A stretch of DNA of 64,000 nucleotides from Hygrocybe punicea (taxonomy: Eukaryota; Basidiomycota; Agaricomycetes; Agaricales; Hygrophoraceae), in the NCBI GenBank assembly GCA_963556145.1, contig OY744465.1, forward strand, positions 1,922,001 through 1,986,000, in the 5' to 3' direction. Positions 52,340 to 62,400 of the stretch are shown in pieces. A model generated the notes under the pieces. That model was not told where the DNA came from, searched no databases, and saw nothing but the letters and a program-made list of their open reading frames with translations. Within the stretch, counting starts at the first letter, position 1; each line of letters begins with the position of its first letter. The position numbers were made by a program, and so were the translations under genes.

Positions 52340-53102
52340 ATGTCTCGCCTCCCTCAACCTCCGCGCATCCAACCCCGGCGCATGGCGGCTTCTCTCTCCT
52401 TTGCTCTAATCGGATTCATTTGCCCTCCTCTGTTCATGTCCTGCGAAAGCCCATGTTGAAGAGCAGACAACTGCCTCGTCAGAGCATGGTACTGTTATTG
52501 GAATTGGTGATGTGTTCTGTACATGGGATATAGACATTCTCTGATTACTTCCTCTAGATCTAGGCACAACGTAGATTCTTTATTTGCCTGTCTTTTGCTG
52601 TCGGGTAAGCACTTATCTTTTATCTTGATTGATTCTTCGATGACCAAATTCTGCAGTGCCCAACGAGGTGGCCAAGTGGAAATTATCGCCAACGACCAAG
52701 GCCATCGGATAACTCCCTCTTGGGTCAGCTTCAGCGATGACGAACGGCTGTAAGTCCATTTCGGATTCCGCAAATCCGTTTTCGTACTGACCCCGAATAC
52801 GCGCAGCGTCGCCAAAAATGCGTTCCACTCCAATCCCAAAAACACTGTCTTCGACGCCAAGTGACTCATTGGACGCAAAATGGATGACACAGAGATCAAG
52901 CGTGACATGAAACACTGGCCATTCATAGTCCACGAAAAGAATGGCAAACCAGCCATTGACAAAGGCGAGGCCCGTGATTTTGTGAGCCTGGGATCCTGGT
53001 TTGAGGCATTATATGCACTCATTTGCGTGTTAGACCCCAGAGGAGAATAGCGCTATTGTACTCGTCAAGATGAAAGAGACTGCCGAAGCGTATCTCGCGA
53101 AT
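52340..53102 (+). pseudogene. Captured 5' part of a BiP/Kar2 (ER Hsp70) gene
   Basis: Starts at ATG 52340 with MSRLPQPPRIQPRR and a hydrophobic signal-like stretch (AASLSFALIGFICPPLF). After a frame change near 52455 it continues EEQTTASSEHGTVIGI, then the nucleotide-binding domain: [71 protein letters not shown] and PEENSAIVLVKMKETAEAY. Introns are kept at about 52506-52556, 52603-52651, 52750-52806 and 52980-53030 (the last GTGAGC...GTTAG). A TGA at 52862-52864 replaces an Arg codon. It stops inside the tripartite palindrome at 53094. In the host this chaperone acts in the ER lumen; here it is transposon cargo. Confidence 0.88.
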
Positions 53103-53145
53103 GGGTACAGCCATGTCAATTGACGTGCGCACGGCATTCACGAGG
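53094..53145. repeat. Tripartite palindrome (TCAATTGA core) at the BiP fragment end
   Basis: CTCGCGAAT, core TCAATTGA at 53116-53123, TTCACGAGG. The left arm is also the last BiP coding sequence (tyr-leu-ala-asn). Confidence 0.75.
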
Positions 53146-53247
53146 TGAACACAAGGACCATAACAACGGCGACAGCTGACGAGGCCAATGGACAGGGCAG
53201 GAGCAACAGGAAAGGAAATGAGGACGATTCCGCCCCTCTCCCTGCTG

Positions 53248-53299
53248 CTCGCGAATATATATGGCTGCGTCAATTGACGTGTGCACGGTATTCACACCT
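53248..53299. repeat. Tripartite palindrome (TCAATTGA core), second copy in E6
   Basis: CTCGCGAAT, ACGT-type core at 53270-53277, and a degenerate right arm. Confidence 0.6.
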
Positions 53300-53644
53300 G
53301 CCCTTTCACAGGTGCTTCGTATATTTCATTTTTTTCATATACATGTACATAGGTAGGCTACGCAAAAAGAAAAAGAAACACCTAAAAACCTTGTGAAATG
53401 CGGCTGTACATGTTCATGAGGTGTAGGAGGCAGCAGAGGGGTTATCCAAGTGAAGTCGATGCCAGCAAACAGGCTGAAAACCTAAATTTCCTAATTTGGA
53501 TATTTGGTAACGGCTAATAACGGCTAGCCGTGGCTAAGCCAAGGTTTAACCGTTAGCCGAGTGAACGGCTTGGCTCGGCTAATTATCGGTCCGGCTCCAA
53601 CGGCTAACGGTTCCGGACTGAGCCGTGGCAACACTACGTCATAG

Positions 53645-53878
53645 TCAGCTAGTATACGAGGTAGTAATGCGATGTTCGGAGGTGCGTGATCGTGTTTCCA
53701 TTAAAGCTGTTCAGGGCTCATAACCTATTGGAATATATAGTTTGCAGTGGTTGTTGACCGCTAAGATATTTTGTGTGGAATGAATTATATTTGCCTCTCT
53801 CTGAGAGGGTTTTTATACTACTAGCTAAATCTACTAGAAGTTTCCTGTGGTGAGTAGAATACATGCTGCGCTTCAGCA
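53645..53878 (-). repeat. Copia leader, half-tRNA primer site and probable 5' LTR
   Basis: The complement reads AGGTTATGAGCCC (53711-53724), matching the anticodon stem-loop of initiator tRNA-Met. Copia-type elements prime from such a half tRNA. Beyond it (53726 onwards) a sequence with TATAAAA, read on the minus strand, may be the 5' LTR, starting TGCTGAAG at about 53878. The leader leads, across E6, to the gag start at 48516. From 53879 to 54500 I find no gene. Confidence 0.5.
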
Positions 53879-54529
53879 TTATTCATCGGACGGGTGTGTT
53901 TGAGTTCCGGGGTCACGTGATACGAATTACTAATCCTTTCCGCGACTATTCGGCCACTATTCCCAACACAGTGGATACCCTCAGGCTACTGATTCCCCAG
54001 CCTACTTGACCGAATATTTCATGCCATGGGCAAACAACGGCGTGATCATCGGTCCTTGCATACATGCCATAGTAACCTGCTGTGCATCTCGGATACCCGC
54101 CGTACCTGCCGTCCAGATAACTTTGACAACCATCCGACGGGTAGGTAAAAGTACCGTAAAACAGGCACCCTGCACGGCCGACAAGCTCGTGGGAAATGCC
54201 GAAACCGTGGCTGTTTTTTCGACTACAGTCACTACACGATGATACGTTCCATGTTCAGCGGGAATCTAACTTTACAGCGGATGACTACAGCTGATAGCCA
54301 TTCTGAGGTTAGTCTATGGGAAGGTTTTGATGAGCAAACCGTCGGGATGACACTTGTTCCACGTTTGACGCTTCATGTACAGGTTAACCATGGGTACCCG
54401 TCGCTCTCATTACAAATGTGCGTTACAATGACATCATCGTATTGTTCTTACTAATTATGTACAGCGTATTGCTGTTCACGACCGCGGAAGTATTATAATT
54501 AATTTGGGGAGGCTGTACCGACAATTCTG

Positions 54530-54537
54530 GATAAAAG
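54530..54537 (+). promoter_or_regulatory. TATA-like box before the secreted repeat protein
   Basis: GATAAAAG lies about 200 bases before the start codon, after an AT-rich TATTATAATTAATT word. The stretch from here to the ATG is C/T-rich, as usual for fungal promoters and leaders. Confidence 0.35.
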
Positions 54538-54735
54538 CCACCATGTCTCGTCCTTCATTTCCTCACCTCGCTGGCCGAGCACATACATCTCTTCACGACT
54601 TCTTCAGTGAGCTTCTTCATATCCTCACACTTTGTATTTCATTTTGACTCTCCACGACAGTTACTATCTCACTTTACGATTTACGACCAAAACCAAACCC
54701 TAATCTAAACTCTGCACCCAACGTTATAACGAAAA

Positions 54736-55927
54736 ATGCATTCTACATCGCTCGCCGTCTTGCTCTGCGCTGTCCTTTCTTTGCAACGTAAGATACTTCT
54801 TCATCATCGCTCTCGCACTGTGCTGATCCACCAACGCAGAGGTTGCCGCTGGCCCCGTGATGACCCGTCGTGGCGCCTGTTTGAGCTGTATTAAACCCTC
54901 CCACCCCAGTACTAGCCAATCCATCAACATGTTGGTGACGGGAAACCCATCTGTTGCTGCTCAGGCTGCTCGTAACCAAGGAGGCAGCTCATCCCAGCCA
55001 CGTCCCCGACCGCCCGCGGGTGGTCACAAGAGAGAGGTTGATGCTGGCCCCGTGATGGCCCGCTCACAAAACATGCGTCGTGGCGCCTGTTTGAGCTGCA
55101 TTAAACCCTCCCACCCCAGTACTAGCCAATCCATCAACATGTTGGTGACTGGAAACCCATCTGTCGCTGCTCAGGCTGCTCGTAACCAAGGAGGCAGCTC
55201 ATCCCAGCCACGTCCCCGACCGCCCGCGGGTGGTCACAAGAGAGAGGTTGATGCTGGCCCCGTGATGGCCCGCTCACAAAACATGCGTCGTGGCGCCTGT
55301 TTGAGCTGCATTAAACCCTCCCACCCCAGTACTAGCCAATCCATCAACATGTTGGTGACTGGAAACCCATCTGTCGCTGCTCAGGCTGCTCGTAACCAAG
55401 GAGGCAGCTCATCCCAGCCACGTCCCCGACCGCCCGCGGGTGGTCACAAGAGAGAGGTTGATGCTGGCCCCGTGATGGCCCGCTCACAAAACATGCGTCG
55501 TGGCGCCTGTTTGAGCTGCATTAAACCCTCCCACCCCAGTACTAGCCAATCCATCAACATGTTGGTGACTGGAAACCCGTCTGTCGCTGCTCAGGCTGCT
55601 CGTAACCAAGGAGGCAGCTCATCCCAGCCACGTCCCCGACCGCCCGCGGGTGGTCACAAGAGAGAGGTTGATGCTGGCCCCGTGATGGCTCGCTCACAAA
55701 ACATGCGTCGTGGCGCCTGTTTGAGCTGCATTAAACCCTCCCACCCCAGTACTAGCCAATCCATCAACATGTTGGTGACTGGAAACCCATCTGTCGCTGC
55801 TCAGGCTGCTCGTAACCAAGGAGGCAGCTCATCCCAGCCACGTCCCCGTCCGCCCGCGCCCATTAAAGGCACGACTGCCATTGCAGCTCATCTCGCCGGT
55901 GGTTCGGGTTCGGGTCACAGGGGATAG
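54736..55927 (+). CDS. Secreted Kex2-processed repeat protein (peptide precursor), 379 residues
   Basis: Exon 1 (54736-54787) encodes MHSTSLAVLLCAVLSLQ, a short clean signal peptide. A 52-base intron follows (GTAAGA...CGCAG, 54788-54839), then exon 2 to the stop at 55927. The mature part is five tandem repeats of 70 residues (210 bases, units from 54866, 55076, 55286, 55496 and 55706). Each has RRGACLSCIKPSHPSTSQ, then TGNPSVAAQAARNQGG, a Pro/Arg stretch (QPRPRPPAGG) and HKR-EVDAGPVMARSQ. KR followed by EVDA is a Kex2 site with a dipeptidyl-peptidase-like spacer, as in alpha-factor and fungal KEP precursors. RR gives a second possible site. Each repeat has a CLSC pair. The last unit ends in a different tail (IKGTTAIAAHLAGGSGSG). 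Copies are nearly identical in DNA. The gene is intact in a field of dead ones; cell biology and product are unknown. Confidence 0.85.
54866..55858 (+). repeat. Five in-frame 210-base tandem repeats
   Basis: Units begin CGTCGTGGCGCCTG at 210-base steps. Only a handful of single-base differences are seen between units, silent ones included, so the array is recent or kept uniform by gene conversion or unequal crossing-over. Confidence 0.95.
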
Positions 55928-56338
55928 AAGCAGTTGGCAGTTGGCCGTAGGGTAGTAGGTAGCTTGATGACTTGGAGAGACGAATTGATATTGTATTTTT
56001 GAGACGGATAGCCTGAGCGACTTTCAATGAGTTGCCGACTTGCAGTGAAATCGGTCAGCATATCGCATGCACTGGCACAAGATGTTGAGTGCACATTTTA
56101 GTCCTTTAGAAGCTGCAACGGCCGCCTGGCAGGGAAATCTCTTTTTGGCCACGCTAGATAACTGTTTTAATTGTAACAACGGTTCGTCGTGGATAAGAAA
56201 TTCTTCCTGTCAAAAATGGATTCAACAAAGTAAATTGTATTCCCTGAAATATACAGCAAAGATATAAATGAATGATGAGAACCGCCATAGGTCCACACCG
56301 TTTCCCCATATACGACCCAGTGAGACTTGTGCTAGAGG

Positions 56339-56356
56339 GCCGTTGCTGTGCACGGC
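56339..56356 (-). terminator. Hairpin near the Helitron 3' end
   Basis: GCCGTTGCTGTGCACGGC on plus. Stem GCCGT-GC/GC-ACGGC with a single bulged T and a three-base loop, three bases from CTAG. It would act as the rolling-circle end signal. Confidence 0.5.
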
Positions 56357-56487
56357 ATGTCCGAGTCCTTTCTTTTTACAAATTGATAAAATATAATGAT
56401 GTCTGCGTAAGTTTAAAGTACAAATACTTTTGAATGGGTTTCTTGTTGGTAGTATGCTCAACTGTACAATGAAGAATGTCTTGTGTC

Positions 56488-59400
56488 TCACATAAGAACA
56501 TATATTAAAACACATGGCTGTTTGGATCTACAGACAGTTAGAACAACATCCTCTAGCATTCCTTCATATTCTGTAGTTCTTCCAGTGACAATTCCATCAT
56601 GAAACCACACATGACCTGCTGGACTGATAATACGAGAAGTGAAGTGAACATCCCCATGATAGATAACTCCTCTAAGACAGTACTGAGATGGTTCTGCTTG
56701 CCCCTCAACTGGTACTGTCAAGTTATGATTAACAGTGGTGGTTGTGGCAGACACAGCAAATGTAAGTATCTCAGGAGCATTTACAAAACTGAACTTTCTG
56801 ATTAGGAAATCATTGCGAACTGTACACTTTGAACCAAGAGAAATTAAAAATAGATCAATCTCATCCTGAATAGATTCAAAGTCAATCCTTCCAACTTCAA
56901 TATGGCAGTTACATGATGCTGCTCGCTGTCTAGACACAGGATGATGTTGAGGACAAGAAATACACGATGAAAGAATGGGAATTTCAGTGTGCAATAATGC
57001 ACTTAATAAGGCACTAATACTAGTTATCACTCCCCAAGGGAAGCTAACAGGTGAATGCCGATGTAGGTGACGTCTTAAATAATCACGTACGTCTTCTAAA
57101 GAGTATTCACCATTAGAATGGCATGAAAATCCATCTACTAAGATGCCAAGAAATTGAGGATTTAAAGATCTGAAAGAATTAGACCATGTGATTTTATCAC
57201 CCTGCCAGATATCATAAAATACAGATATCACAGAGTCATAGGCACAGCTGTTATTGCTCCAACAGGTACCAACAGGAATGTTTATTGAGATTTCAGGAGA
57301 ATCTACATTGGTATGACTTATTTTCAGACGCTTCTTTTGTGGAGCAACATGAGAACCACTAATTTTTCTCTTAGTTATAGAATGTTTAGCAAGCTTTTCC
57401 AGAGAAGTAACTTGTTCAGATATGAAACATGACTTGGGAGTGACAATCTTTGGAACAATTTGCTTCTTTCCTAGGATTTTCCATGGAATATTGTTTTCAT
57501 CTGAATTCACAATAAACAAATCAGACTTATTCCAATGAATAGCTTTATGAACTTTTGCAGGAACATAATATTCACCTTTCCAATCTCTAAATGTCTGTAT
57601 CAGTGTATTTCTCTTATCTCCTGTGACAGAATTTGGTAGCTTGCCTTCATATCTCAATCGCACAATTTCATCTAGAAGTTCTAGCTCACGAAACTCTTGA
57701 CGTAATGCACCAGATGCACCTCCAGTTATTTTCCTTGCATCAAACCCTTGCAAAATTACTGTACCTGATGCTGATGCACTCCTTGACAAAGCAGTGTAGT
57801 ATGACTGATGAGACTGACTGTTATTTAGGTCTACTGCATTAAAAGGCCTTGTTTTGCCTTGTGAAGAATAATCTGTCATTGAAAAATTAGGAAGTACCTC
57901 CACCTGACTTCGAGAAACAGTAATGGATGAATCATTAGGAAGAGCACAATCTACGGTGACATTTGTTCTTGCTATTGGAACTACATTTTCAGGAAGTCCA
58001 TCAAAATGAACTGATTGTGGAGGATTAATCAGCTTTACAAACAGAGTATCCAGTATTCTTTGACCTTTCGAGCCTTTCATTGACTGCCAGCAATACACTG
58101 TGCCTTCTTGGCCTCGTGTAATGCAGAGTTCTGTTGCACTATTATTGCGAATCATGACAGGCATTCCAACACATAAAGATAGTTTTCCAGGAATACATTT
58201 AGCATTGGAACTATGTGGTTGATTCCATAGAATATTCTGCACACTATCTGATAATACATGGAGTTTTTTGGCTTTATGATGAGAAAACTTCTGGCCTTTT
58301 TTTCTTTCTTGTGATGAAGTGATTGAGTCTTCAGAAAAAAAATCAACAAGTGGCTGAGATGTCTCCTTAGAAAATCTCAAAGACCCAAGGCGATTAATCT
58401 CATCTTTGTGAATATTAAATGCAGTAATGATTGAGACCTGTCTAAATTCCTTATGTTTCACTGATACACGTCCAGGTATATTGCTGGATATTCGAGTACG
58501 CAGAAATACAATATCTTCAGCAGTACAAGCTTTATATCGCATGTTTGTTAAAGCTAGTCGAAGCTGAGCATCTTCTTTTGTTTGAAGTCTTTGCCTCATG
58601 TTCTCACACAGTATTACAACAGTAGTAACCTGGTGCCACAGAGCCTTTCCAATAGCAGCTTCCTGATCCAAGAGATTAGTTGAACTAGCTCCAACTGATC
58701 TGCTATAAAGAGATGCATTTTCTTTTCCAATTGCAGGGGGTAATTGAGCAAAATCCCCTGCAAAGATCATATTTAATCCTCCCCATGGTAGTTCAGTTTC
58801 ATTGAAAATCTTTGCCATTCTTGCACTGATACGGTACATATCTCGACAAGACAACATTGAAACTTCATCAAAAAAAATGTAATCAACTCCCTGCATTCGT
58901 GACCTCAACTGTGCAAGTTGCTTACTTGATATACATTCATCAGTTTTTTCATTTAATCCAAACATGTAATGATAAGTTGAACCTGCCAACAGTGCAGCAG
59001 CAGATCCAGTTGGTGCCACAATAACAAAACGGTGCCTTTCTTTTTTGGTCTTAAAAAGCTGGACCAATGCTTTCAAAATTTGAGTTTTACCTGTGCCACC
59101 CATCCCACCAATATACATTTTCAACTGATCAGATGAATCAATAAAGGCATGATGGGAAACAATTTTAAATGCTCTTTGTTGTTCTTGATTTAGGTGGAAC
59201 TCCTCAACAACGCTATCTATTGCTAACCTCAAAGTACCAGATTGACAATTTTTTTCAAGATATGACTTATCAACAATTTTGACAACATTATGGCTCAATG
59301 AAGTATGTGTTGGTAGCTGACTATTGACATTACATGGCAGGTTTTCTGCATGTCGTTCAAGCAGATCTTGTCTTTTCTTTTGCACAGCAGCTTTCCATTG

Positions 59401-62400
59401 ACTTCCAGATTGGATAATATCAGGAGGTGTTACCTCAACCCTGAAAGGCTCTGCTAGCACTGCTTCTGTCCAACCTGTTTGAGTCATTACAGCCTGCATA
59501 GTTGCCATGTCATGTTGACGTTTTATCTCCCTCTTACCAATTGCAGTAAAATCAGCATCAAACTCTCCACATAACATTGCAAATTTATCATCATCTTTGT
59601 GATTGTCAAGCTCATGTAATATATCATCATCATGATCCATTGTAAGATCATAGCCCTCACTCCAACTTGGTAAAATTGTTGAACCCTTGCGAAGTTGAGC
59701 ATGGAAGTCATCACGAGCATCTAAACACTCATACCTTATATTGAAATTTTCCATGAGTTCAACTTGTCTACAACTGAATTTATATGCTAAAAAAGACTCA
59801 TCCCAAGATTGATCTTTAGTTTTCAAATCAAACCCTGACTGCCAAGGTTTGAACAAAGATAGCATAGCTGAGCAATAATATTCACGATCACCTTGATCAC
59901 ATCGTGGTAAAGTAGCTCCTATAAAGGTAGGAATTTGTGCACTTTTCTCCTGAACACATTGGGTTCCATGTGAATTTTGAAGTGGATGTGTGGAAAGAAA
60001 GGCAAATAAGCCAGCAGGAGAACAACTGTTTGTTGTGACATCAGATTTAAGTTCAGAATGGTCTACTATATTAGCTTCCAAGCTAGTTGTGGACACTGAA
60101 TTCCTGTCATGTTGAGTGTCAGAAACATCTGTATCATCTTTAAATACGTCATACTTGTCATTGCCATCAGTGACAAATTCTGCTGTACAATCTTTCTGAC
60201 TTGCTTTAGGCTTGGAAAACTTCTCACGTTTGCATCGACTTATCCAATCATATAAGCACATATCAGCCAGTTCTTTGGGGCGGTATATATAATCATATAC
60301 AGGTGATAATCCAATAATAGCACCTCTGCGTTTGATCAATGCCACCTTTTCAGCCTGCTCCAGATTGTCTTCAGAATTCCAAGCCTTTCGTGCCTCATGT
60401 ACATATGTTTGCCAAAAAAATGGAGCAAAGTGGTAGTTTGTGTAGTGATCAGGATTTTGTAAAAGATACAGACAAGCCATTGGTGAACCAATTTCCATCT
60501 TAGCACTTAGATTATTGACAATTTTGGTCATGAGTCGACGTGCTTTTTCCTTTTGAGTTTCACTACTGCCCAGCATCTCACTGTTCTTCTGAAATATAGC
60601 ACGGACTGTGTCAAATATAACATAAGTTTTTAAGGCAATTTTGGTAATGTAGTCTGACACATAAAGTATCACACCTTTAATTGCAGTTCCAGACTTCAGA
60701 CTTGTTACATCTGTGTTAGAGCGAGTTAGATAAGTGAGCAGAGGGGTAATAGTATTTATCATGGGCTCTGCCTTTTTCATATTAAGAGCTCCAGTTTCTG
60801 GATCAACTTCAGTGTGGCTGAATAATGGACGAGGAAATCTTGCCTTACATTTTCCCCACTTGTTATCCAAGCACCCCACATACTGACGTGATTTGTTTTG
60901 AGAACCATCTTTATTTCTATTGGTGGAACAATGATGTATATTAGATTTGGCTAAAATGTCATCAACTACTGACTTAAACCTATCTTCCCACATTCTCAAA
61001 GCTTGGCACATATCACAACTGCCACACTTTTCAGAACAGGAGCTAGGAGGTGCTTCAGGCAAAGTCTGGGTTGGGTCCAGATACTTAGCTGATTCTGAGG
61101 CTTCTTGAATATTCTTCAGAACTTCATCTTGAGATCCAGTAAGAAATTCACCCATGTGTGTGCTCTCTAAATACTCAACAATTTTTTTCTGGAAATCTGA
61201 AGAGGGATCTAATATGCGTTTCCTTATCTCTTGTGGTGTTAAGCATCCACGGATCCAAATCAACATGTGAAGATGTAAAGTGAGGCGGCCTTGTTGTTCA
61301 ACCGTGCCATAATAAGCTGAAGTCTCACCATATATCCCAGGATGATCTGAATTGACACCCAAAACATGCTTAATGAAAAGGTTGATCATGAGGTGGAAGA
61401 AACGTGCACCAGCCACAGGATTTTTGGTGATCAGTCGGATACGCTCATCACTTGATCTAATTGCTGGGTCAAATTTTTCCTTTGTATCAGCGAAGTATAA
61501 ACAAATGGGATGTTTAACATCAGCTGGAGATAAAGTGATGTACCATGAAGGAGCACCACAATATGAGATCAATGACCAAATTTCATTCCTCATAAACTTC
61601 TTGCTTGTAGTAGATCCACTCACTTTTGCTCCTACATGATCCAAATCACGAACAACCTGGTAACAATCCTTCTCTTCTTGGCTAACTGGTTTCACAATCT
61701 CTCCATCTGACAACCTCTTGGCCAATGAAGATAAAACAGTTTGGTCAACACTCAACAGACGTCTACTTATTTCACCAAATTTTGCTTTATCTGCAAGTAA
61801 AAAACCACCTGTTGAGCTTGCCTTCACTTGAGCATGACTGAAAGCAACAAAAGGGAAATATATGTCCATTTGAAATCGTTTGTCATGATACATTAGCAGA
61901 TGTCGCTTGTGTTCATTATCAGACAATGATGTAGAACCTATGCCACCCATTCCATATGGAAATAACCAAGGGAACATTTGTGGATATAGCTCTGGATTTT
62001 TATAAATAGATTCATACTTGGAGGAGTGACCAATAGCCAACATCTTACCTTCACTATTGAGATGTCTTAATGCAATTCCTTTCAGTGAATTGATTGTCTT
62101 GGTGTCCAGGTGTTCACCAGCCAGTCCATGAACAACAAATGGACAGTCACCATGCTCAGTACCATCTTCACAATCATTGTCAAACACACTTGTTCCTTCT
62201 GGTACTTTATTTGTCTCTCTATGGCGATACTCAACAGAGACAGGTGGCCCATTCTCAGGATATCTTGAAAGATTATCATACGCTATATCTAAATCATGGT
62301 AATCAGCATGGTTTAACTTCAACCATTCAAGTGCTCTTGCAACATGATTCCTTCGCACTAACAAAGGTGTGCGTTCAAAGTCTTTTTCTGTTGGCTTACA

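Larger units (their letters stand above)
48519..53636. mobile_element. hAT-like element E6 with captured BiP gene fragment and nested LTR element
   Basis: Ends TAGTGTTGCCACGGCTCGGT and the complement of TAGTGTTGCCACGGCTCAGT, flanked by a perfect 8-base duplication cgtcatag (48511-48518 and 53637-53644). Subterminal GGCTAAC/GTTAGCC and CGGCTCGG words are dense. Inside: low-complexity DNA with introns, a coding-like piece near 49000-49150, LTR element D, hairpin plus donor (51822-51859), an unidentified coding-like exon (52080-52250), the 5' part of a BiP/Kar2 gene, and two tripartite palindromes. No transposase is seen. It sits in the leader of a Copia fragment. Confidence 0.9.

Noticed and set aside
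52495..53022. Minus-strand frames at 52495-53022
   Set aside because: Antisense shadows of the BiP fragment, whose plus strand reads conserved Hsp70 motifs and introns.
54724..54979. Minus-strand frames over the secreted repeat gene
   Set aside because: Antisense to a clear spliced gene with signal peptide; no features of their own.
54866..55858. Tandem repeats as an assembly artefact
   Set aside because: Cannot be excluded, but the units carry private single-base differences and the frame and tail are intact, so a real array is more likely.
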